NCBI RefSeq assembly: GCF_007752345.1
Contig: NZ_CP036299.1
Location: 3,063,501-3,127,500 of the forward strand
Length of the DNA: 64,000 bases
Source: Planctopirus ephydatiae
GTDB taxonomy: Bacteria; Planctomycetota; Planctomycetia; Planctomycetales; Planctomycetaceae
Reading direction: 5' to 3'
Under the pieces are notes generated by a model. It did not search any database. It worked only from the letters and a program-made list of their open reading frames with translations, and was not told the DNA's origin. Made by a program: the position numbers and the translations under genes. Shown piece by piece: positions 1 to 11,502 of this stretch; within the stretch, counting starts at the first letter, position 1, and the number at the start of each line of letters is the position of its first letter.

Positions 1-1422
1 GAGCGAAATCAGAATCACCCAGAAGAGTGAATTGCAATACTCGCCCGTCGAGTCTTCCGAGAGACCAATAGCGGCAAAGGCAATCACACCGATCGCAGTC
101 GCACCGAAGAGCGGCCATTGATTCTGAGAAACCACTTCGCGCACAGCCTGGAGCTTATCGTCTCCCCCTTCGATGCGAACCTTGATCCCTTCAATCACAA
201 TAATCGCGTTATCTGTCAGCATGCAGAGTGCGATGATCAGTGCTCCCAGCGAGATCCGCTCCATGAGCAACCCACCGACTAAGTACATCACCAGGAAGGT
301 CGCCATGATTGTGAGGAACAGAACCGCACCAATGATCAGGCCTGTCTTGCGCCCCATGGCGAAGAGCAGCACGACGAAGACAATCGTAACAGCCTTGGCC
401 AGATTGAAGATGAAATCATTCGTGGCAATGGTGACGGCTTCGGGCTGGAAATTGATATCGCCAATTTCAATCCCCAGTGGTTGATCACTTTTGAGTGAAT
501 TCAGCTTCTCGCGAACTCCATATCCCATGGTCACGACGTTTCCACCTTGAACTGTGGAAATACCAATCCCTACAGCCGGTTGACCATCGTAGCGCAGAAT
601 TCTTCGGGGAGGATCTTCGTAACCTCTTTGAATATCCGCAACATCCCGCAGGCGAAGCTGGCGACCAGAACTGTCGGAATTGATAACAATATCTAGCATC
701 TCTTCAGCAGAGTTCAACGCTCCTTCGGGATCGATGGCCAAGTGCTCTTCACCGACGCGAATTCGTCCACCATCGGCAGCGATATTCTTGGATTGCAACA
801 GGCTGTAGATCTGCTGCTCGTTAATTCCTAGTTGAGAAAGTCGTTGTCGGGATATTTCCAGAAAGACAACTTCCTGCTGGGGACTGAAAAGATCGACTTT
901 CTTCACTCCCGGGACAGTGAGTAATTCCCGGCGTAGAAACTCCGAGTACCTGCGAAGTTCTGGTTGAGTGAAACCTTCGCCCGAAACCGCGAGAAAGATG
1001 CCGTAAACATCTCCAAAATCATCGACGACGAGTGTTCGCCCACGGACAGAAGGTGGAAGCTGGCTCTGAACATCGTTGATTTTGCGGCGAAGTTCATCCC
1101 AGACCTGCGGAATGGAAAAGCGGTCATAACGATCCTGAATGACAGCCGTGACCACTGAGCGGCCGCGGACAGATTCGGATTCAACACGCAGCAATTGCCC
1201 CATTTGCTGGCAGGCCGCTTCGATGGGGTTCGTCACTTCTTTAGCCACTTCCTCGGCACTGGCACCGGGGTAGGGGGTGATAATCAAGGCTTCTTTGATG
1301 GTGAATTCGGGATCTTCGAGCCGGCCCAGTCGCTCATAAGCGACGATGCCGCCGAGCAGGATGAAGAACATCGAGACGAAGAGCACACGATTATTGCGAA
1401 CGGAAAATTCACCGATATTCAT
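1..1422 (-). CDS. RND efflux transporter permease (AcrB/HAE1 type), 3' part beyond window
   Basis: Inner-membrane pump of the resistance-nodulation-division superfamily, which couples proton entry to drug or solute export together with a periplasmic adaptor. Only the first 474 codons are in the window; the gene runs off the left edge. The start MNIGEFSVRNNRVLF opens with the usual cytoplasmic stretch and first membrane helix (about residues 13-30). The porter-domain hallmark EDPEF follows, and a membrane block begins near residue 345. The helix-4 proton-relay motif reads LTDNAI with D404 and N405, so the first Asp of the AcrB DD pair is kept and the second is Asn, a common variant in this superfamily. 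The ATG overlaps the adaptor's stop by 4 bp (ATGA), so the two genes are translationally coupled. The substrate cannot be told. Confidence 0.93.
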   Translation of the reverse strand, partial: MNIGEFSVRNNRVLFVSMFFILLGGIVAYERLGRLEDPEFTIKEALIITPYPGASAEEVAKEVTNPIEAACQQMGQLLRVESESVRGRSVVTAVIQDRYDRFSIPQVWDELRRKINDVQSQLPPSVRGRTLVVDDFGDVYGIFLAVSGEGFTQPELRRYSEFLRRELLTVPGVKKVDLFSPQQEVVFLEISRQRLSQLGINEQQIYSLLQSKNIAADGGRIRVGEEHLAIDPEGALNSAEEMLDIVINSDSSGRQLRLRDVADIQRGYEDPPRRILRYDGQPAVGIGISTVQGGNVVTMGYGVREKLNSLKSDQPLGIEIGDINFQPEAVTIATNDFIFNLAKAVTIVFVVLLFAMGRKTGLIIGAVLFLTIMATFLVMYLVGGLLMERISLGALIIALCMLTDNAIIVIEGIKVRIEGGDDKLQAVREVVSQNQWPLFGATAIGVIAFAAIGLSEDSTGEYCNSLFWVILISL

Positions 1423-2762
1423 CGTGTGCTCCCTTCGCTGGTCGAGGGAGTCGAAGCGAGGCTGTCTCCGAGATCACGAACCTGCATGCCCGGTCGGAGA
1501 AACTTGACACCTGCGACAGCAATTCGATCGCCAGGGGCCAGGCCTTCCAGGATTTCGATATCACTGCCAGTGGCTGAACCCGCTTTGACTTGTCGTGATT
1601 GTGCTTTTAACTCTTCATCGATCAGCCAGACAATCTGCTGCCCGGTTTCGGACTGCGTCAAAGCTGTGACAGGAACCAGGAGAGGACTGCTTCCTAAGAC
1701 TTCGGCTCGGCGGTAGGTGGCGAGAATATTGGCGGTCATTCCCGGAAGAACTTGCAGCCCTGCGGGTGTCTGCATGCCCACTCGCACAGTGAATGTCTGT
1801 GTCACCGGGTCGGCCACTTGTCCGATCTCGCGAATCCTCACAGGAAAGGCCACGCCGGGTGCACCGCTGATCGTCGCAGAGAGCGAGACGATGTCGGCCC
1901 GGGTGATGTCTGCCACCATGACGGTTTCGGGAACATCGACCAGGATCTCGACTTCATCGACATCCTGAAAGCGGACGACTGGCTCTTTGGCCCTCACATT
2001 CTGGCCCTGTTCAACAAATCTCTGAGCAATCACACCATCGTAAGGTGCACGGAGCGTGCTGTCCTGAAGATTGAGATTCGCTTCCACCAGTTGAGCTTCC
2101 AGCCCGCGAATCATGGCCTCTTGTGATTGAATATCTTCTTCTCGACCAATGCTTCCTGCCGCAACAAGTTGCTCGGCAGCCTTGAGCTCTTCCTGAGCGA
2201 CACGGTAAGCCGCTTCCGACATTTCGTACTGAGCCCGAGTGACCACATTGGTGGTGACAAGACGAGTGTTGCGTTCGTGCTCTGTTCGTGTTTTCGACAA
2301 GCGGGCCTGGGCAGCACGCACCTGTGCCTCACGCCGGAGACGTTCTTCGGCCCGTTCACCCTGCATCAGTGCTGCCAGTCCTGAGCGTGCCTGATCGAGT
2401 TGGCTCTGCAGAGTGGCGACTCGTGCTTTGAATTCATCCTGACGTAATTGACCGATGAGTTCACCTTTGGCGACGCGCTGACCTTCCTTTACAGGAAGAT
2501 TCACGAGTAATCCGGAAACCTGAAAGGCCAGTTCAACTCGTTGAGAGGCTTCGACTTTGCCGGGAAAAGTGCGACTACGAAGATCTGCCACTGAAGTGAT
2601 GACTTGAGTCTTCACCGGACGCGGCCCGACGTTGATGATCTTTGGCTGGGGCGAGCAACTGGCGGTAAGACAGATAATCGAGCAGAGGATCGAGATATGG
2701 GAAAATTTCGGCAACGAGAATGTGCCCAGACTCAACCGCTTTGAGTTCAAGAGTCGCTTCAT
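1419..2762 (-). CDS. RND efflux periplasmic adaptor (HlyD/AcrA-type membrane fusion protein), lipoprotein
   Basis: Adaptor bridging the RND permease to an outer-membrane channel. I place the start at the ATG encoding MKRLLNSKRL rather than the upstream alternative at 2873, because this puts a lipoprotein signal at the N-terminus: a hydrophobic stretch ending in LTAS-C with Cys36 as the lipidation site. The family order is visible: a lipoyl-like half domain with QVSGLL and VKEGQRVAKGE, a long heptad-rich coiled-coil hairpin (about residues 80-190), the second lipoyl half with TLRAPYDGVIAQR, then beta-barrel segments ending near GMQVRDLGD. It is first in the operon and overlaps the permease by 4 bp. 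No outer-membrane factor or TetR-type regulator is seen nearby. Confidence 0.92.
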   Translation of the reverse strand: MKRLLNSKRLSLGTFSLPKFSHISILCSIICLTASCSPQPKIINVGPRPVKTQVITSVADLRSRTFPGKVEASQRVELAFQVSGLLVNLPVKEGQRVAKGELIGQLRQDEFKARVATLQSQLDQARSGLAALMQGERAEERLRREAQVRAAQARLSKTRTEHERNTRLVTTNVVTRAQYEMSEAAYRVAQEELKAAEQLVAAGSIGREEDIQSQEAMIRGLEAQLVEANLNLQDSTLRAPYDGVIAQRFVEQGQNVRAKEPVVRFQDVDEVEILVDVPETVMVADITRADIVSLSATISGAPGVAFPVRIREIGQVADPVTQTFTVRVGMQTPAGLQVLPGMTANILATYRRAEVLGSSPLLVPVTALTQSETGQQIVWLIDEELKAQSRQVKAGSATGSDIEILEGLAPGDRIAVAGVKFLRPGMQVRDLGDSLASTPSTSEGSTR

Positions 2763-2963
2763 GATGAGTTGAATTCCCAGAGGCTTCGGTACTGGATCGG
2801 CCCGAAACTGGCAGAGAGTTGGATGCATGCAAACTTGGGACTGGCCTGAGTTCGATCCTGTCGAACTCGCCATAAGCTAAGGTGCTGCAACCTGAGTTGG
2901 AAAGTCTCTGTCTCTGGAATTTTATGACGGAGTCAGTTTTAAGACCATTCTCCACAGAAAAAC

Positions 2964-4190
2964 TTACCGATCGAGATCAACAGAGAAGGTCGGGCTTCCT
3001 CCCATCGGGAGCAATGGTCGAAAGCGGGTCAGCTTCTGACGCATCGCATTTCCGCCGGAATAGAAGGCGAAGCCCAGAAACGCATCGACCGTCCCGGAAT
3101 CTGCCGGCATCATCAGATTCGTCTCACCATAGAGCGACCAGTCATCACTGAGAGGGCACATGACTCTGGCCCCTAAAATCGGCATGGCACTCGTACGGTC
3201 ATCCTGTGGAAACACGAGAACTTCCTGGCCGTGACTTTCACAGACGCCAACCCAGACCGCTGTCTCAGCCGCTGTCGGCCACACATGATTCCAGTAGACG
3301 TTGATCTGATTGATGGATTGGAGTTGAACAGTCGTCGCTCCAATGACTGCATCATCCGTCATGCCTCAAAGCGTTGTCCACACTCCGATCTCATTGGATT
3401 CATTGAGTTCATAGCCCGCTTGAAAACGCCACTAGCTGAGAAAATTGCTGTCGTAATACTCCTGATAGAGAAAGTCGTGGCCAGCTCCCCAGTTGATGCC
3501 GTTGGACAGTCTTTGAAAGAGACCCACTGTCGTAAAGAATTGAGTGCGGCCTTCCGTTACATCAACTGTTTCCAGCACAGCCACAGCATTTCCGGCTGCG
3601 ACAACGGCAGGTCCAATTTGTGTACCAAGTCCCCAGAAAGCAGTGTCGAGACAAAGCTTGCCGACAGTCTGCGGTAGTTGGGGGTCAAACCAGGTACCAC
3701 TTCACTCGGACACGATTTCGTGAACTTTTCGCACGCCGCCCAACTGGTCGAAGACCTCAATAGTCTGTGCAATTCCGAGGATCCGGGCCAGAAGAGGAAT
3801 TTCTTCTCCTTTGGGTCTGTCTGGTTGCCCTTGTCCGTTCCAGTGCTCATCAAGACACCGAATCGCAAGGGCTGTGGATTCGGAGAATCCCAGATCACGA
3901 GCAATCTGGGCACCGCGTTCACAACGTGATTCGACCAGTTTTCTTGCACCTTCCGGGCCTGTAGCGAACAGGGCGGCAACCTTCAGGATTTTCTGAAGTG
4001 GCGAAGCTTCAGGGGCCACGTGTGCCCAACTGAAACTGACACAGGCTTGCATTTTTGTCCAGTCGATCGACTTCTGATCCATCGATCCGGCCAAAGAGGT
4101 GGCTATTCGTTCTTGCCAATGACATGGGCCCGAAAGTTCCGTAGACAGACATCCACAGATCAGCCGGGCCCTGAGTTCATCAGGAGAAGC
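2964..4190 (-). pseudogene. Fused, decayed HD-domain phosphohydrolase / DUF6666-like protein remnant
   Basis: One reading frame runs from about 4190 to 2964 with three stop codons inside it: TGA at 3702-3704, a TAG near 3437, and a TGA just before the ATG-like codon at 3362. The first part resembles the C-terminal half of an HD-GYP-like phosphohydrolase (SRCERGAQIA, then DEHWNGQGQP and GEEIPLLARI). Past the first stop the same frame continues with SGTWFDPQL, which looks like the end of that protein. It then changes into a beta-rich sequence (GLGTQIGPAV, NWGAGHDFL, PILGARVMCPLSDDWSLYGE, ending FRPLLPMGGSPTF) that I associate with the planctomycete DUF6666 family. The N-terminal halves of both proteins are missing. 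All three stops could arise by single C-to-T changes. The family name for the second half is from memory and less certain. Confidence 0.72.
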
Positions 4191-4351
4191 TTACTTTTGA
4201 GATTGTCGTCTGTGATGACTTCTGCTCGGAGAACGTTCAGAATCCGCTCAGGCCGGCCACCTTTATCGAATCTGACAGGCTTTCAGGTTTACATGAGGTT
4301 TTGCCAGCTCGACAACTTCAAAAACCTGCATATTTTATGGCGAACTTATAC
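4191..4351. other. Non-coding or decayed stretch between the pseudogene and the sigma-factor terminator
   Basis: No intact gene. On the minus strand a short open stretch (about 4130-4290) translates as FDKGGRPERILNVLRAEV and looks protein-like, but it has no start and soon meets a stop. It may be a further fragment of the genes lost at 3-4.2 kb. Confidence 0.4.
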
Positions 4352-4384
4352 AAAAAGGGGCCGATCCCTTTCGAGACCGGCCCC
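4352..4384 (-). terminator. Rho-independent terminator of the sigma factor gene
   Basis: On the minus strand a GGGGCCG/CGGCCCC stem (4357-4363 with 4378-4384) with a 14-nt loop is followed by TTTTT. It lies 60 bp beyond the stop of the sigma factor gene at 4445. Confidence 0.85.
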
Positions 4385-4444
4385 TTCTCCTCGCATGGCA
4401 TGTTTTCGAGTTGTTCACATGAAAGCAATCGAGAGCGACGCGGC

Positions 4445-5317
4445 TTACTCACCGAGAATTCGCTTGGCGATTCGCTTGAGAGCTTCCGATTCGATCTGGC
4501 GGACTCGTTCACGAGTCAGCCCCATCTCCTCGCCGATCTCTTTCAACGTCTTGGGCTCGGAATCATCCAGGCCAAATCGCAATCTCAAGATTTTCGCTTC
4601 ACGTTCGTCCATGGTTTCGAGCATGGCGTAAACATGTTTGAGATTATCGACATCGAGCAATTCGTCATCCGGGCCTTTGACCCGCTCATCAGCGACCATG
4701 TCCGACATCATCCAGCCCGATTCTTCGTCGTCGGTCTGAGGCGTTGAGCTGTAGAGGTGAATCGCTTTTTTAACGATAGAGAGCTTCTTTTTCGGCAGTC
4801 CCAGTTCGATGGCGACTTCTTCCTGCGTAGGCGGCCGCTTGAACTGATCTTCCAGCTTGGCGGTTGCTTTTCGCCACTTGGAAAGGAGTTCCACCATATA
4901 AGCGGGAATGCGGATGGTTTTGCCGCAGTTGATTAAGGCACGTTTGATCGACTGTTTAATCCAGTAGCTGGCATAGGTGCTGAACCGGGTGTTCATGTCC
5001 GGGTCGAAACCTTCGACCGCACGAAGCAAGCCCAGATTTCCCTCTTCGATTAAATCCTGCAGGGGAAGACCTTTACCGACGTACGCCCGGGCAATGTTGA
5101 CGACCAGGCGGAGATTGGCGCGAACCATGCGGTCACGAGCCTCTTTCTCGCCATTGGCAATCCGATTCGCCAGCTCCCGCTCATCGCGAGCCGTCAGCAG
5201 GGCTGTCTCGTTGATCTCCCGAAGATATGTTTCGAGGGGTGTCTGAACTGCCGAACTGCCGCTGGCAATACTGCCACCAGCGTCATCAAGAAACGAAAGA
5301 CTCAAAGATTTTGACAT
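4445..5317 (-). CDS. Sigma-70 family RNA polymerase sigma factor (RpoD/SigA-like, group 1/2)
   Basis: Directs RNA polymerase to promoters. The 290-residue protein shows the core of a primary-type sigma factor: region 1.2 (about 26-58, TPLETYLREI), region 2 with the -10 recognition helix (63-132, including FSTYASYWIKQSIKRAL), region 3 (142-218), and region 4 with the -35 HTH (225-288, TLKEIGEEMGLTRERVRQIE). The acidic region 1.1 of classical RpoD is absent, so it could be either the housekeeping factor in its short planctomycete form or a group-2 alternative. The start gives a short Ser-rich leader before region 1.2. It is followed by a good terminator and preceded by over 1 kb of apparently gene-free DNA, so it is probably transcribed alone. 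Confidence 0.95.
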   Translation of the reverse strand: MSKSLSLSFLDDAGGSIASGSSAVQTPLETYLREINETALLTARDERELANRIANGEKEARDRMVRANLRLVVNIARAYVGKGLPLQDLIEEGNLGLLRAVEGFDPDMNTRFSTYASYWIKQSIKRALINCGKTIRIPAYMVELLSKWRKATAKLEDQFKRPPTQEEVAIELGLPKKKLSIVKKAIHLYSSTPQTDDEESGWMMSDMVADERVKGPDDELLDVDNLKHVYAMLETMDEREAKILRLRFGLDDSEPKTLKEIGEEMGLTRERVRQIESEALKRIAKRILGE

Positions 5318-6660
5318 TTTTTAGGGCTCTGCCGCTGAGGGTGTCAGGGGATGGCACGTTGTCGGCAGACTGCTCTCAGGCTGCCACTCGGTGTCGCAGA
5401 GCGCTGGAATTGAGTCCCACTGCATTCAAACAGGCACAGCCCCGAATCATCCGGCGGCTTGCGGCCCCTCATGTCGCAGATCTGAGTTCATCAGATCGAC
5501 CCTCGACATGGGCCAGCTTTGTCATCCTGTTCGCTTCCAACACTGATCGACGCTTTGTCTGCCTATGTATATCGACAGGAGGGGGGGAGAATTCGCGGTC
5601 TTCTCTCGAAAAATGGCTGTTCCGATTAGTGAAACCGGGCAAGACAGCGTGTCGTGCGGGGCGTAAGGGACGTGCGGGCGCGCCGTCAAATTCTTCGCAC
5701 ATTTCGTAATCGCGCGACTTGACAATGTGTCAATCGTGAGCAGCATGCTGCCAGCTGCATGTCTGTTGCGTTGTCGAAACGTTTCAACCGATTTGCAATG
5801 GACCAAAACCAGAGAGTGGAAGCACAGAGAATCGTCACATGTTCAATTCATCTAGCATCTGCTGTACCGAAGGCTTAAGCACTGCTGGCTCATCCAAGTT
5901 TTCTGAGAACGATTAAGCCCCCAGGCGTTATCGTCCGCAGATCTCGGATAACCGTTGCATCCCCATTGTTTCACAGTTCTGCGAGTGCAGCTGGATCAAG
6001 ACCCAATGTGAAATCGAAACGAGACAAAAGACACGCTTCATGTATTCATTACGCCAATTCAGTAACAAGGCGGCGTCCTGCTGGCGTCCAGTGCTCTGGA
6101 GAAGAATTTTGTTCAATCGACTTGACCAAGAACTTGCCGGGCAGGACAAGGTGCGCACAGCTTCAGGTCATGGAAACATCGCCTCGGGACAACTAGAAAT
6201 CGCTCGGCGCACCGTTGACGAGTCTCCCGCAATTTCTCGCGATGAGTTCAGGGCACAAGACGCAAACACATTTCCCCAAAGAAGGTATGCACCCGATTCC
6301 GAATTGAAGCGGTGGACTTCTTCAATGAAAGTTGCGGAGGTGACTCTAACAGTGCTTCTTGATGCCCAAGTCGGCTACATCCCCCGCCTCCGGGCAAGCC
6401 ACGATTGATCCGCCATGTCAGTCGCTCTCGTTGAGGTTGCATAGAGAAAACTTTATCAGGGCGGTCAAAGCTGCAGTTGAAGTACTGAATCTGCAGCTGC
6501 ATAAGGCTATTGCGCAAACGATTTTTCAGGCAGAAGAGCTTCTGAATGCTAGAGGTATCCTGAGAGATCCCGGAACTCAGAAAACTCAGGTCATGGAACC
6601 GGAGAGGACCGAGCCATCGTTGACGTTAGACTTAATGTTGAGTCTGAATCGCAGCTACAA
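5318..6660. other. Gene-free 1.3-kb spacer upstream of the sigma factor gene
   Basis: Several short open frames occur here, but none has a recognisable protein, a good start or coherent length. Two palindromes stand out: TTGACA-ATG-TGTCAA at 5719-5733, and the 12-bp perfect GCAGCATGCTGC at about 5742-5753. Both could be operator sites for the leftward sigma gene, though they lie about 400 bp from its start. A long leader, small RNAs or lost genes are equally possible. Confidence 0.5.
5719..5733. promoter_or_regulatory. TTGACA-N3-TGTCAA palindrome
   Basis: Perfect 6-bp arms around a 3-bp centre. It reads TTGACA on both strands, but no convincing -10 sits 16-18 bp away in either direction, so an operator is likelier than a promoter. 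No function is demonstrated. Confidence 0.3.
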
Positions 6661-6699
6661 AAAGAAAGCCGTCTGGCAACCGAGAAGTTGCCAGACGGC
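6660..6699 (-). terminator. Rho-independent terminator of rpsA
   Basis: A perfect 13-bp stem, GCCGTCTGGCAAC (6668-6680) with its complement at 6687-6699 and a 6-nt loop, is followed on the minus strand by TTTCTTTTT. It lies 55 bp beyond the rpsA stop. Confidence 0.92.
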
Positions 6700-6753
6700 T
6701 TTGATTATTGACGGATTGAGCGATTGAAGAACTTGAACTTCAAATCAAGGAGT

Positions 6754-8547
<1,794 letters not shown>

Positions 8548-8635
8548 GCGTTTTCAATCCTGACTGCACGACTCAAAATCAAGCATAACTTCCTTTTTGG
8601 GAATGGCTTAGCTGAATCAAAAGTCGGCGGCGGAC

Positions 8636-8659
8636 GCTTTGCCAGCTCCTCAGCAAAGC
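8636..8659 (-). promoter_or_regulatory. Leader hairpin upstream of rpsA
   Basis: GCTTTGC (8636-8642) and GCAAAGC (8653-8659) form a 7-bp stem around a 10-nt loop about 90 bp before the rpsA start. A second compact hairpin, CGGGCA-CAC-TGCCCG, lies at 8696-8710. S1 represses its own translation in E. coli, so a leader structure is reasonable. It could instead be a weak terminator of the DUF4432 gene, but no T-tract follows. Confidence 0.35.
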
Positions 8660-8866
8660 ATCCTCTTCTCAAAAATGGAGGAGGTGCGGGTCGACCGGGC
8701 ACACTGCCCGATGTCCAGACCCGATGGAGCGAACCCGGATTTTAGTCACAAACGGACTTTTTTGAAAAGTCTGGAGGCGGCGCAATTCCCTACAAAACCG
8801 AGAGTTCGGCCAAAATGCACTGCTGATTCCGGCAAAGATGCCCCTGCTGGACAAAAGCTTCAGCTT

Positions 8867-10054
8867 TCAAACTTCTGCCGAAGGCGACCAACCGGGTTTG
8901 GGAAAGTGATGAATAACGCCTGGAGTCAGAGTCTGTAATTCATGAACCCGAGACAGGACAGCATCCACATCTCTCTGCTGTGTAGACACTTCCAACTCGA
9001 ATCGTGTCTCATAGCTGGCTCCGGGAGCCAGCAGTGGTAAACGGCCTTGCTCCCGCTCAAAACTATGGAAGTTCGGGAAGTTCACACTCGGCTCAATTCC
9101 GGTCACATACCCCGTCGCAACGTCACAGGTGTTTTTCCAAACTGTCAGCCATGGAAGGCTGTGCTTGTCAAATTTGACCGCCAGAGCCAATGGCCCCGTG
9201 CAATCTTTGGGAGGAGCCAACACAGCGAGCGATTGACCCTGTTCGTCGGCGATCGGGTCAAAGTAATAGGCTTCCTCGGCATAGCCGGTGGTGGGAGGCA
9301 GGTAGGTTTGCCATGACGAAATCCCTTTCGCAGCCTGAGCATCCCGCGGTGCCAATGTGCGAAAAGGGATATGAACCTGCGAGCCCTGCTGCAGAAACGG
9401 CTCGCCGATATTCAGGTGGTAAAGCATGGAAAGCGGTGCCTCTCGACCGCCAAGATTCGTAATCCGATCACAAATCTCGATACCCGACAGATTCGAGCGA
9501 AATGTGTACGTCGTATCGAGCCGGAAACAGTCACCAAACATCGACTGCTCTTCCACAACTCCGATCACCTGAATCTGCTGCTTAGGTGCAGAGATTTCTA
9601 CCCGTAGATGATGAACCGGTAGATTCGCTACACGCCCATGCAAGGTGATGGTTTTGCCAGCATCGTTTCCGGGAGGCCCATTGAACCCCATCCCACAACG
9701 ACACAAGAGCTCGTTAAATCCATGGAGCCAACCCAGACCTCCGCGATCCTGTAGGGCCACGTACGCGGGGTGAACAGGTCTCGAAACGGGTGAATTCCAC
9801 TGGAGTGGAAACCCGGAAACCGTACCTTTCCACAATCCCATGCCCCGAGTGGGGAGAATTTCAAATGAGACATCCCCGAGTTGCACAGATAGAACATCGA
9901 CGCCAGCGGAAACCCCTGCTTTTAATGTGTCAAACCTCAATGACCAAGGTTGTCCCCAGGCGGGCTCCGCATCATCCGATGCTGAATTCAGACAAACAGG
10001 TGCAGCGTGCCGGTTGGTGGTTTCATCAATCAGCAGGATCGTCTTTTCATCCAT
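8867..10054 (-). CDS. DUF4432 family protein (aldose 1-epimerase-like fold)
   Basis: The 395-residue protein matches the DUF4432 family of galactose-mutarotase-like beta-sandwich proteins. Family features seen include LPTRGMGLWKG near residue 68, a conserved stretch with GFNELLCRCGMGFNGPPG, LHGRVANLP, a central YHLNIGEP, and GYVTGIEPSVNFPN near the C-terminus. No signal peptide is seen, so it is probably cytoplasmic. A role in sugar epimerisation is inferred from the fold; the reaction of DUF4432 proteins is not known to me. The ATG start gives MDEKTILLIDETTNRH. It stands alone between rpsA and a divergent glycosyltransferase gene. Confidence 0.88.
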   Translation of the reverse strand: MDEKTILLIDETTNRHAAPVCLNSASDDAEPAWGQPWSLRFDTLKAGVSAGVDVLSVQLGDVSFEILPTRGMGLWKGTVSGFPLQWNSPVSRPVHPAYVALQDRGGLGWLHGFNELLCRCGMGFNGPPGNDAGKTITLHGRVANLPVHHLRVEISAPKQQIQVIGVVEEQSMFGDCFRLDTTYTFRSNLSGIEICDRITNLGGREAPLSMLYHLNIGEPFLQQGSQVHIPFRTLAPRDAQAAKGISSWQTYLPPTTGYAEEAYYFDPIADEQGQSLAVLAPPKDCTGPLALAVKFDKHSLPWLTVWKNTCDVATGYVTGIEPSVNFPNFHSFEREQGRLPLLAPGASYETRFELEVSTQQRDVDAVLSRVHELQTLTPGVIHHFPKPGWSPSAEV

Positions 10055-10317
10055 AACTCACTCGATTTCCTGGGAGTAGACTCAAGTATTTTCAGCAGCG
10101 AACAACGATTTGCATGGTGGAACATGGTAGCAACTTGATATTCATCCCGTGAAACGGTCTGTTCAGTTTCGCTGGTCTCAGATGATTTTGTCAGAGACTT
10201 TTCTAAGGGAAGGGGACTACGCACTGGCAAGCGGCACCATTCCCGATCATGATCATGCCCATTGCTTTGCAGTCATTTTGCAAGTTCAGCGATCTGAGCA
10301 GAAGGGAAGGACCCGGG

Positions 10318-11160
10318 ATGAATCTGACGGAAGTGGAAGTCGAGAAAAGACCTTACAGCCCAGAGTGGTTCGAGGAAGTTCGTCGACAACTGGGTGATGT
10401 CGTCTGTCGACAACTGGGCATCTACGCCGTTGCCGATGACATCCTGCTCAGTGTCGTGATCCCGATTTACAACGAGAAAGATTCATTCAAAGTTCTTCTC
10501 GATCGGGTGAAAGCCGTCCCCATCCGCAAGGAAATTGTCTTAATCGACGATTGCAGTAAAGACGGCACTCGAGATCAACTGAAGGAACTTGAAGCCGAAC
10601 TGGCCCAGAGTCCGCCTGATGAATTCAACAAACTCGTCTTTGCCTATCACGAAAAGAATATGGGCAAAGGAGCGGCTGTCAAAACCGGCTTTTCCAAAAC
10701 CACGGGCCAGATCATTATCATCCAGGATGCCGACCTCGAATACGATCCTTCAGAGTACCTCAGGTTGATTCGGCCTATTATCGAGGGCAAAGCCGATGTA
10801 GTTTTCGGCAGCCGGTTTCTGGGTGATCAGGAACATCGAGTGCTGTATTACTGGCACTTCCTGGGGAACACCGTACTGACCACTCTTTCGAACTGTTTCA
10901 CGAACCTCAATCTCACCGACATGGAAACCTGTTACAAGGTTTTCACGAGAAATGCCCTCGATTCGATCTGGCCCACACTCAAGCAGAATCGCTTTGGAAT
11001 TGAACCTGAGATCACTGCCAAGGTCGCCCGCCGCAATCTGCGTGTTTACGAGATGTCGATCAGCTATTCGGGCCGCACTTACGAGCAAGGCAAAAAGATC
11101 GGCTGGAAGGATGGAGTCCAGGCCTTGTACTGCATTGTCCGCTACTGGTGGGCCGATTGA
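10318..11160 (+). CDS. Family 2 glycosyltransferase (dolichyl-phosphate-mannose-synthase-like)
   Basis: Probably transfers a sugar from a nucleotide donor to a polyprenyl phosphate or related acceptor at the membrane. I chose the ATG giving [13 protein letters not shown] because an AAGGGAAGGA purine run precedes it; the open frame extends 23 codons further upstream. GT-A signatures are present: [40 protein letters not shown], and the DXD-type [21 protein letters not shown] and the C-terminal [19 protein letters not shown] block are typical of the bacterial DPM1-like subgroup. No C-terminal membrane anchor is present. A second member of the superfamily lies at 20851. No sugar-specific cluster surrounds it, so the substrate is open. 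Confidence 0.92.
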   Translation: MNLTEVEVEKRPYSPEWFEEVRRQLGDVVCRQLGIYAVADDILLSVVIPIYNEKDSFKVLLDRVKAVPIRKEIVLIDDCSKDGTRDQLKELEAELAQSPPDEFNKLVFAYHEKNMGKGAAVKTGFSKTTGQIIIIQDADLEYDPSEYLRLIRPIIEGKADVVFGSRFLGDQEHRVLYYWHFLGNTVLTTLSNCFTNLNLTDMETCYKVFTRNALDSIWPTLKQNRFGIEPEITAKVARRNLRVYEMSISYSGRTYEQGKKIGWKDGVQALYCIVRYWWAD

Positions 11161-11502
11161 TTCCCGACGAACTCGCCTGAAAGATTCGATCGAAGCTCCA
11201 TTTATCAACTGCGATATGCCATTCGATTTAATCGTGACATGGTGATTCTCACGGGATTTTCTCTCGTTTCTAACCCCACTTTCGTATGCCTGTGTGTCTA
11301 TCTTGATTTATCGAATGAAATTCGACGGCTGAAAGTCGAGGCACAGCTCCTGGGGTGGGCAATGTGGTTTGCCCTCAGTACGTCTGACGTATTATGCTTG
11401 TGGCATTGCAGTTATTGCAGAAGCAATGGGTCGTCATCGTCTGGATGGCTGCCTACCATATGGGACATTGGAAGTTCACCAAGATCGTAGTAAAGAGGCC
11501 TC
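11161..11502. other. Spacer upstream of ftsH with a possible promoter
   Basis: No gene seen. TTGCCC (11369-11374), a 17-bp spacer and TTATGC (11392-11397) form a weak promoter-like pair about 105 bp before ftsH. The TTGCCC is also the right arm of a 6-bp inverted repeat, GGGCAA/TTGCCC (11357-11374). Confidence 0.35.

Noticed and set aside
5469-5702. 77-codon minus-strand open frame upstream of the sigma factor gene
   Set aside because: Arg/Pro-rich random-looking translation with no start signal or recognised relative.
6359-6727. 122-codon plus-strand open frame before rpsA's end
   Set aside because: It runs across the rpsA terminator hairpin and starts at a non-ATG codon; no domain.
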